The notes beneath the pieces were generated by a model that was not told the origin of the DNA, did not search any database, and saw only the letters and a program-made list of their open reading frames with translations. Positions 44,934 to 52,345 of a stretch of 64,000 nucleotides of DNA are shown in pieces. Numbering within the stretch: the first letter of the stretch is position 1; every line of letters begins with the position of its first letter. Origin of the DNA: Brucella gallinifaecis (GTDB lineage: Bacteria > Pseudomonadota > Alphaproteobacteria > Rhizobiales > Rhizobiaceae); the NCBI RefSeq assembly GCF_006476605.1, contig NZ_ML636801.1, positions 372,001 to 436,000 on the forward strand, given 5' to 3'. A program made the position numbers and the translations under genes.

Positions 44934-45193
44934 TCGCTCTGCTCCCCTAGTGCGGATGCGGCGAGCATCTTAGGCCACAGTACTTGCCCGTATCGCCAAG
45001 CATCGCTGCATTCCTCTAGCATCTCCTCTGTCGGGTCCTGTAGAGCGGCGAGGAAAGATTTGCGCGCCGCCTCTGCATCGTCCAAGTACGGTACCTTATG
45101 CGACCACGGCAATTGCGACCACGGCGTGCGCCCTGCACCGTTACGGCTTTCATAGATTGCCTTCGCGGCGTTCGTGACTTCCTTACTCGCCAT
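44930..45193 (-). CDS. Phage protein of unknown function (87 residues)
   Basis: The ATG at 45193 is preceded by AGGAGG, a perfect Shine-Dalgarno; a longer in-frame start at 45244 lacks one. The product begins MASKEVTNAAKAIYESRNG and is mostly helical with DPTEEMLEECSDAW. A similar helical style appears in the 225-residue protein upstream (both start with a short helix with AA and A-x-x-I), suggesting a common phage domain of the type seen in many alphaproteobacterial phages. Confidence 0.75.
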   Translation of the reverse strand: MASKEVTNAAKAIYESRNGAGRTPWSQLPWSHKVPYLDDAEAARKSFLAALQDPTEEMLEECSDAWRYGQVLWPKMLAASALGEQSE

Positions 45194-45353
45194 GGTTGCT
45201 GCCTCCTGTCGGGCGGGTGGAAGAGGTCCATGCGTCACGGTCAAGGACGCGCTGCAAACGTTGAGCTTTACGCTCTAACTCTGCGGCCTCTTCGGTGAGC
45301 GCGTAAATTTCCTGCTGTATTTTCGATCTTTGCGCTTGCGTCAGCTTACTCAT
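45183..45353 (-). CDS. 56-residue coiled-coil phage protein
   Basis: Read directly: ATG at 45353 overlapping the stop of the 225-residue gene (ATGA), TAA at 45183-45185. MSKLTQAQRSKIQQEIYALT, then EEAAELERKAQRLQRVLDRD is a continuous heptad-patterned helix (about 5-42). The C-terminal end overlaps the start of the next gene by 11 bases. Confidence 0.7.
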   Translation of the reverse strand: MSKLTQAQRSKIQQEIYALTEEAAELERKAQRLQRVLDRDAWTSSTRPTGGSNHGE

Positions 45354-46027
45354 TCCGACGCTCCCGGTGAGGCTGGGAGGATGGATGAGCCGCCTGATAC
45401 GGGGTTAAAAGCAAGGATGTCCGGTTTCTCACCGCCATTGAACAGCCAGTTGTATTCAGCCGCTTCGTAATCGGCGTGGTGCTTTTGCTGCCATTTGCGG
45501 ATAGACAATTCCCGGTCGCCAGACTTAATCATGACGAAATAGTCAATACCGGCAAAAGTCTTCATTTCTGCAACATACGCCTTGCACCCATCCGCTACAG
45601 GCTGGGACGAGAGGGTGCGGATTGCGGCTGTGTGTGCCGTGTAAACCTTCTGGATGGTCGCTAAAGGTATCTCGCCTTCAAACTTTTCATCGTGTTTTTG
45701 CATTAGGGTTACGGCATCGAAAAGATCCTCCAACGCCTGCGCACGCGGGGATGGGGCCAGATAAAGAGGGACTACTTTGCCACGACCGCAAGATGAAACA
45801 TAGTTTTCTGCTGCTTGCTTCGTCTTGAATGTGGTTTCGCAGTTAACTCCGTAATGGTCTGAGAAAATTATAGACCATGCTACTGGCTCTTGCTTCACCC
45901 CTTGCAGGAAAGGCAGGGCGGCTGTGAGGGCGGCGCGAACTGCTGTTTCACCTACGCAATTCGGCGTGTCGTAATACTCGTCTATGCGCTTGCTTGCCGC
46001 CTGTACTGCTTCATCTGGGATGGTCAT
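45350..46027 (-). CDS. Phage protein of unknown function (225 residues)
   Basis: The N terminus (IPDEAVQAASKRIDEYYDTP, then AALTAALPFLQGVK) resembles a short domain often found in alphaproteobacterial phage proteins. A middle segment EPVAWSIIFSDHYGVNCETT and a C-terminal part with YNWLFNGGEKPDILAFNP follow. I cannot assign a function. It overlaps both neighbours by four bases. Confidence 0.75.
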   Translation of the reverse strand: MTIPDEAVQAASKRIDEYYDTPNCVGETAVRAALTAALPFLQGVKQEPVAWSIIFSDHYGVNCETTFKTKQAAENYVSSCGRGKVVPLYLAPSPRAQALEDLFDAVTLMQKHDEKFEGEIPLATIQKVYTAHTAAIRTLSSQPVADGCKAYVAEMKTFAGIDYFVMIKSGDRELSIRKWQQKHHADYEAAEYNWLFNGGEKPDILAFNPVSGGSSILPASPGASE

Positions 46028-46413
46028 GGCTTCCTCGCATTCCGAATAATCACGATTGCGGCTTCATCGTCGCCGGATACGCCATGCAGGGCTAAGGCCA
46101 CTTGGCACGGATCGATTTTGTGCTGTTCCCAGAACTTTTGCTCATTCATCGAATGCTGTGAACGGTGCATTTCAGGGCTAAGGGGAACCGTCCAACGGTC
46201 ATCCGGCTTCTCAGCCTTCCCGGTTTCTCGCTTGCCGTATGCTGGTGCCGCGTACCGGATATGAGCGGCTTCAACGCCATACTGACCAGTCACCAAGCAG
46301 GGCAGGGTTCTAATCCATGCCAGATGCTTGCCGTCCTGTTTCCTTGGTCGCTTCTGTCCCTTGGATGGGGCAGTGCTGAATGCTTCGGGGTGTCTGCGGA
46401 CTGCTGAGGCCAT
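46024..46413 (-). CDS. DUF968-like putative nuclease
   Basis: 129 residues from ATG 46413, overlapping the recT stop. KHLAWIRTLPCLVTGQYGVE, AAHIRYAAPAYGKRETGKAEK, VPLSPEMHRSQHS and MNEQKFWEQHKIDP form the HNH-like pattern of DUF968 (C...AH...G.K..D....PL....H...H). Such proteins are phage recombination-associated nucleases of the YbcO/NinG kind. Location right after recT agrees with a recombination role. Confidence 0.75.
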   Translation of the reverse strand: MASAVRRHPEAFSTAPSKGQKRPRKQDGKHLAWIRTLPCLVTGQYGVEAAHIRYAAPAYGKRETGKAEKPDDRWTVPLSPEMHRSQHSMNEQKFWEQHKIDPCQVALALHGVSGDDEAAIVIIRNARKP

Positions 46414-47660
46414 CACTTCACCTCGCTCGGATCGATACCGATCACGCCACAGGTGTAATCAATCGCAGCATCCAGATCGGCATTGCCTTCACAGACCGAT
46501 TTAAACGACCGTGTGATCGCCCCAGCTTTGTCTCGTGCAAGTTTGCTAACCAGAGCGCCGCCAGCGTCCAGCCCCTTCGCAGAGTTGACGATTATGGACG
46601 GGTCAAGCTGATAGCCTTCTGCCGGTGTCGATGCACCAATGCAGCCAATAATGAACTGCTTCAATGCTTCCCGTTCGTCATCGCTAAGCTTTGCTTCATC
46701 ACAATCGTAGACGGCTCCACCGTGCTGTTCTATTGCGCTGGAGGTGACGCTATCAGATGCGGTTGTATTTTGAGTATCCGGGGCTCTGGCTGGCGTTTGT
46801 GTCTGTTCCGGCTGATGGTCAATCTGAAAGCCCTCGTGTGACTGCTGGCCAATCTGCGCGGTATCTGGCTTGCTCTGCAAAAGCTGAGAAAGGGTGCCAC
46901 GCTGCTGGATGCGGTTCTGCTGAGCGTCCACATCGTTACGGCGACCACTGAAATCATAAAGATCGTCATCACGGCGCATCAGATCATCAAGATCGCTTGA
47001 CATTGGCAGGCGCTTAGCAAGGCGGCGAATGACTGTTTTCTTAGCCATTTCATCCCACCAGTCAGCCCACGGGCCGAATTTGCCAGTCTTGGAAACAGCG
47101 CGAACCTTTTCCACGTCTTTCAACGTCATTATTTCGCGGTAAATGCCGCCGTCCTTGGTCTTGGCAATCGCATAAACAAGCTTCGCATCGCCTCGGTTAC
47201 TGTCGAGGCAAGGTCGGTGAACGATAGTTTCTTCATCGCCAAGAGTGTATTGGAACTCGTCGTTTTCGTAGACGACATAGGCGGATAGAGACAGAAGCTC
47301 GCCTGAGTTACGAATTTTCTTGAGGATGCCGCCAACCATGGGCATCCATTGGACCTTCTTAATCCAAACGTCTTTGCCACCTTCCTTGGCCTTTGCATTG
47401 AAGATCACGAGCGCACCATCGCGACCGTCTGGCAGCAAACCGTCCTGCGCGGCCTTCATAGCGCTTTCAAACAGCGAACGGCGATCAGCATTCATCAGGT
47501 CGGCATTGCCACCCACAGCCGTCATAACAACGCGCATGAAGCGCTCTACGGGGATATGAGGCGGAAGGGCGACTGCAACTTCGCTTTCCTGCTTGGTCCA
47601 CTGGTCGCGGAAGCTTTCAGCAGGAGTTCGCGTTTGATTGGTCTGGGTAACAGCGTTCAT
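46413..47660 (-). CDS. recT: RecT-family single-strand annealing protein
   Basis: 415 residues. The RecT core is residues ~30-235: RFMRVVMTAVGGNADLMNAD, SLFESAMKAAQDGLLPDGRD, VQWMPMVGGILKKIRNSGE and the end KKTVIRRLAKRLPMS. The C-terminal third is Gln/Asp-rich and variable, followed by a folded end. It anneals single strands produced by the neighbouring exonuclease, giving the phage its own recombination. 13 bp separate it from the recE-like gene. Confidence 0.92.
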   Translation of the reverse strand: MNAVTQTNQTRTPAESFRDQWTKQESEVAVALPPHIPVERFMRVVMTAVGGNADLMNADRRSLFESAMKAAQDGLLPDGRDGALVIFNAKAKEGGKDVWIKKVQWMPMVGGILKKIRNSGELLSLSAYVVYENDEFQYTLGDEETIVHRPCLDSNRGDAKLVYAIAKTKDGGIYREIMTLKDVEKVRAVSKTGKFGPWADWWDEMAKKTVIRRLAKRLPMSSDLDDLMRRDDDLYDFSGRRNDVDAQQNRIQQRGTLSQLLQSKPDTAQIGQQSHEGFQIDHQPEQTQTPARAPDTQNTTASDSVTSSAIEQHGGAVYDCDEAKLSDDEREALKQFIIGCIGASTPAEGYQLDPSIIVNSAKGLDAGGALVSKLARDKAGAITRSFKSVCEGNADLDAAIDYTCGVIGIDPSEVK

Positions 47661-47673
47661 GTTTCAACGCCTC

Positions 47674-48666
47674 CTATGCTGCAATTTGATGTTGATATGC
47701 GATGAACTGGTCAAGCGTTTGCCGGGACCAAGGTTTCATCTTGATAAAGCGCTCGCCTGCGCTGAATGGGAGCTTGCCGGGCCAGTAACCGCTATCGAGA
47801 CATTCGCGGATCGTGCGCAGCGCATACCGAATGATGTCTTCGCCACGGTCGATGTCTTCCTCGTCAATCTCGACGTGTGAAGTGTCAGGAACATCGTCGT
47901 TCAGCACGTACAGCAGAACGAATGTCTTGAACGGAAGCCGAAGCCCACGGCAGGCCATGCGGGTCATTGCAGCCTGTAGGTAATAGCTGGCATCCACGAT
48001 CTGACGGGACAGGAAGTCCTCATCAAAGCTGCTGGCTGTTTTCAGGTCCGCATAGACTGCATCTGCATTCGGGATCACGTCAGGACGCGCCTTAAGCCAG
48101 ATACCCGTTTCAGGGTCTTTCCAAAGCATCGATCGTTCGACACGACCAGTCATCAAGCCTTGCTGCACAAGCGGGTACTGGTTCGCATCATCCCGCATAC
48201 GTGCAATCCGCTCGAACTGTTCAGGTGTGACGATGGTCTTGCCTGCCGCGATCTGTTCGGCTTTCCACTCCTGCGCTTCCTTCTTCTTGTAATCCGGGTA
48301 TTTCTCAGGGCGGATCACAAAGGCCGCGTCAAAATCTTCATCGCCAAGAAGCAAGCAATGCGTTGCCTTGCCGAAGTCCAGAGCATCAGACGGCTTTGGC
48401 TTCACATGATCGGGGTTAAACTTCCAACGGCCCCAGAACGCTTTCGGGCTGCTGTTCTTCTGGATCGGATCAAGCCACTTCAAAGCGCTCTTGGAAACTG
48501 CCGGCGCATCCAACAAATCGAGATTGTTGTGATAATCGTCCAGGCTGATGCCGCGATAGATGCCGTTCTCTGAAATCGGTGTCTTTCCGTCCCAAGTTTT
48601 CTCTGGTGACAGGCGGTCCATAATTTCATTCACAGGTTCGCTGATATGCTGGAAGGTGTCAGTCAT
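47674..48666 (-). CDS. RecE-like PD-(D/E)XK exonuclease
   Basis: 330 residues from ATG 48666; the frame is open further upstream but that part overlaps the Arc-like gene. GISLDDYHNNLDLLDAPAVS, ALDFGKATHCLLL, WLKARPDVIPN followed by VYADLKTASSFDED (the PD...D-x-K active site: Asp, Asp, Lys) and YYLQAAMTRMA match the RecE C-terminal nuclease. It resects double-stranded ends to single strands for RecT. Confidence 0.9.
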   Translation of the reverse strand: MTDTFQHISEPVNEIMDRLSPEKTWDGKTPISENGIYRGISLDDYHNNLDLLDAPAVSKSALKWLDPIQKNSSPKAFWGRWKFNPDHVKPKPSDALDFGKATHCLLLGDEDFDAAFVIRPEKYPDYKKKEAQEWKAEQIAAGKTIVTPEQFERIARMRDDANQYPLVQQGLMTGRVERSMLWKDPETGIWLKARPDVIPNADAVYADLKTASSFDEDFLSRQIVDASYYLQAAMTRMACRGLRLPFKTFVLLYVLNDDVPDTSHVEIDEEDIDRGEDIIRYALRTIRECLDSGYWPGKLPFSAGERFIKMKPWSRQTLDQFIAYQHQIAA

Positions 48667-48967
48667 GCTGCACCTCACGAGCGCGAAGCATTGCGTCAGC
48701 AAACACATATGAGAGCATAGCAATGGACATCACGTAATGAGAGTTTGCTTCATCGCTAATCGTCGCCTTGTAGTTGCCAGCAAAAACGGATAATGCCGCG
48801 ATTGCTATTTCATCCCGCAATGTCTTCTCCGGTGCTGAATTGGCTATTCTGGCGACAATCTCAGCGTTCATGCTGCGGCCCTTAGCCTTGGCATCTGCGG
48901 CTATCTGGTCGCGCATACCGTCAGGAAGACGGACAACGAATTGGTCTTGGTCACGAACCTTGGTCAT
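48659..48967 (-). CDS. Arc-family ribbon-helix-helix DNA-binding protein
   Basis: 102 residues. DQFVVRLPDGMRDQIAADAK, then AKGRSMNAEIVARI is the Arc/Mnt ribbon-helix-helix (residues 7-45). A C-terminal helical part follows. By analogy with P22 Arc it may repress phage genes; targets unknown. Four-base overlap with the gene upstream, eight with recE-like. Confidence 0.85.
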   Translation of the reverse strand: MTKVRDQDQFVVRLPDGMRDQIAADAKAKGRSMNAEIVARIANSAPEKTLRDEIAIAALSVFAGNYKATISDEANSHYVMSIAMLSYVFADAMLRAREVQHD

Positions 48968-49152
48968 GTCTTCAACTCTCCCGGAAACTCTTGTGCCAGT
49001 GCCACCTCGACTGCGAGGACGAAGCTTGCGTCTATCTCGGTCTGTATCTGGCTGGCTGTTGCGATCTGTTCTGGTGTGAACCGTGGGCGCTTCTCATCGC
49101 CCTTGACTGACTGGCGGCGCACATAGCCGCTTACTTGGAGGAGGGCGGTCAT
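48964..49152 (-). CDS. Phage protein of unknown function (62 residues)
   Basis: A short helical protein starting MTALLQVSGYVRRQSVKGDE, with RFTPEQIATASQIQTEIDAS. Both ends overlap neighbours by four bases, supporting translation as part of the operon. No family recognised. Confidence 0.65.
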   Translation of the reverse strand: MTALLQVSGYVRRQSVKGDEKRPRFTPEQIATASQIQTEIDASFVLAVEVALAQEFPGELKT

Positions 49153-49529
49153 TCGGCCCTCGCTCGTATCTCGAAGCCTTTGAAACGGCTGTCGTACTCA
49201 CCTTCCAGAACTCGGAAAATCGTCTCATGGTCGCCACTGCGGAGCATTGGTTCGATCATCGGCCATAGAGTTTCGCTTGCATAAAGGCTCGTACCATCGT
49301 GCCAGCATGGTTGACCGATTAGGGGGCAGTTGATGCGGTCTGGCGCTTCGTCGCAGCGATAACCCGATGAAGCGGCGTGATGAAATTCTAGGCCGGCAGA
49401 CGGTCCATAACCTTCTGTGATGGATACGTGAAAATGAACTCCGCCCATAGGGCCTACGAGTTCCCAGCAATGGCGAGCCGAACCGAAAGGCTTGGTCCAT
49501 GTGTATTTGTGGTGACGGAAACGGGCCAT
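49149..49529 (-). CDS. Phage protein of unknown function (126 residues)
   Basis: ATG 49529 has GAGG upstream. It contains CWELVGPMGGVHFHVSITEG, a HHAASSGYRCDEAPDRINCP segment and a Cys/His pattern (C-x6-C-x3-PCWH) that may bind metal, then a C-terminal helix SGDHETIFRVLEGEYDS. No family recognised. Confidence 0.7.
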   Translation of the reverse strand: MARFRHHKYTWTKPFGSARHCWELVGPMGGVHFHVSITEGYGPSAGLEFHHAASSGYRCDEAPDRINCPLIGQPCWHDGTSLYASETLWPMIEPMLRSGDHETIFRVLEGEYDSRFKGFEIRARAE

Positions 49530-49537
49530 ATCGAGCC

Positions 49538-49633
49538 TCACACTTTCTCGGCTAGAGCGGCCCAATACAGGAACACGCCACAGAAGGTTGAAACGGCAAC
49601 AAAGCCAGCGATGTCTTCGATAAGGTCACGCAT
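49538..49633 (-). CDS. 31-residue single-helix membrane protein
   Basis: Read directly: ATG 49633, TGA 49538-49540. MRDLIEDIAGFVAVSTFCGV, then FLYWAALAEKV has a hydrophobic stretch from about 8 to 27. GGAGGCTCC lies upstream, its start overlaps the stop of the 192-residue gene by eight bases, and its stop is 8 bp before the next start. Small membrane peptides of this kind are common in phage early operons. Confidence 0.6.
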   Translation of the reverse strand: MRDLIEDIAGFVAVSTFCGVFLYWAALAEKV

Positions 49634-50204
49634 TGGAGCCTCCTACCGGCGCGGCTTTAGGCTTGATCATGCTACGATCCTGCCGGTTTAGTTCCTCATC
49701 GCCCTTACTTCTGACGTAGAAAACTTCCGAAAGAAGACCGTTGACTGTCTCGTGTAACTGCTTCCGCAGGTGATCCTTGAGCGATCCACCCAGGTTGATG
49801 ACGTGCTGCTTCATCTCGCCTTTGAAGTCATCGGCAACAAGTTGCGTCATCATCCATTCCGCACGGGTCATGTCTGCGCCGTAGCCAGTTGATGGCTTGC
49901 CTTGACGGTCGACCTTCGTATTCCAATAGCCGCCGATCTGCTTTTCCAACTCGGCACGAATGGAAGTTTTCTCACCATTCTGCATGCCGAAGCCGTCAAC
50001 CTTGCAATATTCACGCTCAAGTCCGTTTGTGATTGCCAGTTCGATTTCAGAGCGCAGGCGGGTTTCAGCGACTTCCGTCCAGAGCTTTTCGATGCGAGCA
50101 TCAAATGCACGTTTCGCACGGTCCCATAGGCTTTCATCGCTGATTAAATCGGAAGCGACTTGCTGGATAATGGCGTCTTCAATTCTCTTTTTGTCGATTT
50201 CCAT
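49626..50204 (-). CDS. Phage protein of unknown function (192 residues)
   Basis: Mostly alpha-helical and charged: IEDAIIQQVASDLISDESLW, then RIEKLWTEVAETRLRSEIEL. A Gly-rich stretch GGYWNTKVDRQGKPSTGYGA precedes a second helical half with LVADDFKGEMKQHVINLGG. No family recognised; possibly a DNA-associated early protein. Confidence 0.75.
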   Translation of the reverse strand: MEIDKKRIEDAIIQQVASDLISDESLWDRAKRAFDARIEKLWTEVAETRLRSEIELAITNGLEREYCKVDGFGMQNGEKTSIRAELEKQIGGYWNTKVDRQGKPSTGYGADMTRAEWMMTQLVADDFKGEMKQHVINLGGSLKDHLRKQLHETVNGLLSEVFYVRSKGDEELNRQDRSMIKPKAAPVGGSNA

Positions 50205-50214
50205 GTCGTTCCCC

Positions 50215-50439
50215 TTAGAAAGGAATTTCGTCAGCTTTGATCAGCTTGACGGTGTTGATCGGAGGAATGTCAGCATGAAATCCTGAAACGGCTTTGACGA
50301 CGAAGAACACTGCTCCCGGTTCCTTCAATGCCAGCCTTCCGGCTTCCTTCTCAGCTTTGTCCTTGCTGAAATGCTTATAGGTTGGAGCTGAGCCGCCACT
50401 GCGCCAGACAAGCCAGAACCTGCTAAATTCCAGAGCCAT
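50215..50439 (-). CDS. Phage protein of unknown function (74 residues)
   Basis: ATG 50439 shares one base with the stop of the gene upstream (TGATG). EFSRFWLVWRSGGSAPTYKH, a short helix KDKAEKEAGRLA, then VFFVVKAVSGFHAD: the alternation suits a small alpha/beta fold common to phage proteins whose N terminus reads FWLVW..G. Function unknown. Confidence 0.72.
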   Translation of the reverse strand: MALEFSRFWLVWRSGGSAPTYKHFSKDKAEKEAGRLALKEPGAVFFVVKAVSGFHADIPPINTVKLIKADEIPF

Positions 50440-50783
50440 CAAGCAGCCCTCCCATGTACGTAATCGTTGATTGTCTCGATGGCCTTGTCGATCAGATCCA
50501 GAACGTCCTCAGAGCGTTTCAGGCGGTAATCCCGGCGCTCTTTGTCGCTCATTGGCGGCTCACTTCCGAACCCGCGCAGGTAGTCGATCAACCGGATTTC
50601 ATCGTCACAGTTCTTTTCAAGAAACCGGCCAAGCAAGCGGCGAACCTCAAGCCCACTCTCGCCCTGATCCTTCAAGGTGAAACACGAAAGCCCAACCGAT
50701 CCGGCAATGCCCTCAATGGCTTCAACAGCCGCCGTGTGGTTCTTGAAAATCGCCAGTAGTTCGGCTCGGTCTGACATTTCCAT
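50439..50783 (-). CDS. Phage early protein of unknown function (114 residues)
   Basis: First gene of the leftward operon, next to the left operator. Helical: AELLAIFKNHTAAVEAIEGI, VRRLLGRFLEKNCDDEIRLI, DVLDLIDKAIETINDYVHG. GGGGTG lies upstream of the start (ATG 50783 or 50777). First-position genes in such operons often act on host functions, but nothing specific can be read here. Confidence 0.72.
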   Translation of the reverse strand: MEMSDRAELLAIFKNHTAAVEAIEGIAGSVGLSCFTLKDQGESGLEVRRLLGRFLEKNCDDEIRLIDYLRGFGSEPPMSDKERRDYRLKRSEDVLDLIDKAIETINDYVHGRAA

Positions 50784-50849
50784 TCACCCCATGTTGTCGG
50801 CCAGATCAGCGTTTGCTTCTTCGTGGCCGTGTTCGGTATGTGAGTGAAG

Positions 50850-50888
50850 ATACCAGATTGGTATAGACTGTCAATACCAAAATGGTAT
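50850..50888. promoter_or_regulatory. Left operator region (OL-like): two ATACCA-N3-TGGTAT sites
   Basis: ATACCAGATTGGTAT (50850-50864) and ATACCAAAATGGTAT (50874-50888) are perfect inverted repeats with centres 24 bp apart. Extra half-sites CGGTAT occur at 50834-50839 and 50895-50900. The same site occurs between the repressor and cro genes, so the repressor should control both this divergent region and its own. Confidence 0.85.
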
Positions 50889-50898
50889 AGAAAACGGT

Positions 50899-51207
50899 AT
50901 GAGCAAAAAACCTTCCAACCCCGCAGCCATCTATTTGCAGAACCGTGACAACTGGATCAGGCTATTAGTTGATGATCTTGATATGGCCCATACAGCCGTG
51001 CGCGTGGGGCTTCACCTTGCTATGCGCATCAATGCCACAGACAAGGATGCATGGCCTTCCACGGCCACTATTGCGAAGATGACAGGGGTTAGCGTTCGCT
51101 CTGTTATAAGCGCGCTTCAATCTCTGGAAGATGGCGGATATTTGCTTTGTGCTCGAAAACGAAACATCGGAAACAGATACTGGCTTCGTTTCAAGTGGGC
51201 TGAATAA
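50899..51207 (+). CDS. Helix-turn-helix protein beside the left operator
   Basis: 102 residues. AHTAVRVGLHLAMRINATDK, then WPSTATIAKMTGVSVRSVIS and ALQSLEDGGYLLCARK make a winged helix-turn-helix like the N-terminal domain of phage replication initiator or DnaD-like proteins; the C-terminal domain those proteins carry is missing. Transcription runs rightward from the operator region. Two copies of a short inverted repeat lie just after its stop. Confidence 0.75.
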   Translation: MSKKPSNPAAIYLQNRDNWIRLLVDDLDMAHTAVRVGLHLAMRINATDKDAWPSTATIAKMTGVSVRSVISALQSLEDGGYLLCARKRNIGNRYWLRFKWAE

Positions 51208-51208
51208 G

Positions 51209-51244
51209 TGCAACCATTGCAGTTATATAAGTGCAACCATTGCA
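51209..51244. repeat. Two tandem copies of TGCAA-CCA-TTGCA
   Basis: Identical 13-bp inverted repeats at 51209-51221 and 51232-51244, within a longer direct repeat TAAGTGCAACCATTGCA, spaced 23 bp. They differ from the ATACCA operators. They lie directly after the helix-turn-helix gene, so they could be its operator pair or short iterons. The rest of 51245-51338 is very AT-rich and holds no gene. Confidence 0.6.
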
Positions 51245-51338
51245 TATGAATAACGGAAAGCTGAATAACGTTAAGTTATATATCTTAGATATAATTCTCT
51301 GAGGTATAAATTATATACACAAGGAAATTGATCAGATC

Positions 51339-51560
51339 ATGGACAGTTTGGATTACATAAAAACGCAATCTCATCGACTGAATGATGATCAACGAGGCTT
51401 CGTTATGTTGATGGATGAATTGCCAGAAGGGTCAGTGCCAACGAAAACCGACAGCGAACGCATCGCGCAGTTGTATCTCTGGCTGCATATGGACAAAGGT
51501 TCGATTGCGCATCGAAGGTTTTCATCTTCCGTTCCCGTTAAGGGCAGGCGCAAACGATAG
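51339..51560 (+). CDS. Phage protein of unknown function (73 residues)
   Basis: MDSLDYIKTQSHRLNDDQRG, then MLMDELPEGSVPTKTDSERI and LYLWLHMDKGS, ending in a basic KGRRKR tail. GGAAATT lies upstream. Convergent with the DUF2335 gene, sharing the hairpin at 51563-51590. No family recognised. Confidence 0.6.
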   Translation: MDSLDYIKTQSHRLNDDQRGFVMLMDELPEGSVPTKTDSERIAQLYLWLHMDKGSIAHRRFSSSVPVKGRRKR

Positions 51561-51562
51561 CC

Positions 51563-51590
51563 AAACAAAAACCCCGCCGAAGCGGGGCTG
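51563..51590 (-). terminator. Intrinsic terminator of the lysogen-expressed genes
   Basis: On the minus strand CCCCGC (from 51587) and GCGGGG flank a TTCG loop and are followed by TTTTTGTTT. It lies 4 bases after the DUF2335 stop codon. Confidence 0.88.
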
Positions 51591-51593
51591 GTG

Positions 51594-52040
51594 TTAGTTT
51601 TTATTTGGACGATTGACCTTTACAAAGGCCCAAACAATCGATCCGATCATTGTGCCTCCGAGTATTGCGGCTATCCAATTTGCATCCATGCTGATTGCAT
51701 ATGCAGTCACTGCCAATACCGATAAGACAAAAATTATCGCGAGGGATTTACCATAGATACTCTCGAAAATAGTCCATCGGATCTCTTTCTTTTCAAGCTC
51801 GCGCCGATGTTTTGACTCTTCTTCCCAAGCTGTAAAAATACGTTCAGCGCCATTATTGACGATCTGATCATATTTCAGCATATCGGAAGGCGCGGGCAGA
51901 GGTCCAGACCAAGATGATTGTTCAACGCTTACTTTCATAGCTATACGTTGATTATCTTGATTTGCATGTTGATGATGTTGCGCTTGAGGAGGTGACGCTC
52001 GTTTAGCGGCTGGTTTCTTCACGGCTTTTTTCTTTCGCAA
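51594..52040 (-). CDS. DUF2335 membrane protein
   Basis: 148 residues from a TTG at 52040 (GAGAG upstream); the next in-frame ATG is 51938. A basic Lys/Ala/Pro-rich N terminus precedes the DUF2335 core: SGPLPAPSDMLKYDQIVNNG, then AERIFTAWEEESKHRRELEK, a helix, and two membrane helices (ALAIIFVLSVLAVTAYAI-like region about 96-114 and WIAAILGGTMIGSIVWAFV). The family occurs in prophages and bacteria with no proven role. It ends the repressor-strand gene set, so it is probably made in lysogens. Confidence 0.85.
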   Translation of the reverse strand: MRKKKAVKKPAAKRASPPQAQHHQHANQDNQRIAMKVSVEQSSWSGPLPAPSDMLKYDQIVNNGAERIFTAWEEESKHRRELEKKEIRWTIFESIYGKSLAIIFVLSVLAVTAYAISMDANWIAAILGGTMIGSIVWAFVKVNRPNKN

Positions 52041-52251
52041 TGGCCGCTCTCATGTCTGCGCCCAATCGAACAAAGTCACCGCGAAGTGCTTTGTTGGCCG
52101 AAACGCCACGAGAGTTGGCCGAGACATTGCTCGGTCCAGCCAAAGTCAGAAGAGCCGCTAATCCGGTCACAAAGCTACCGGCGACACCTTTACGGCGTCG
52201 TTTAGGCTGATAGCGGGTGTTGTACCGTTCTTTTAAAGCGATCTTGGACAT
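52003..52251 (-). CDS. Small basic protein with a hydrophobic segment (82 residues)
   Basis: KRRRKGVAGSFVTGLAALLT, then LAGPSNVSANSRGVSANKAL: a strongly basic start, a short hydrophobic run (about 22-40) and a charged tail. It overlaps the DUF2335 start by 38 bp and lies in the same direction, so the pair is likely coupled. No family recognised. Confidence 0.65.
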   Translation of the reverse strand: MSKIALKERYNTRYQPKRRRKGVAGSFVTGLAALLTLAGPSNVSANSRGVSANKALRGDFVRLGADMRAAIAKEKSREETSR

Positions 52252-52345
52252 GGCCCGAATATATTCCCCTGATCCTGAAAATCAAATTAACATTTTGTTA
52301 CGCGGTAAATTCCTCATTCCCCATCCCCTTTATCCCCGCGTGGGG

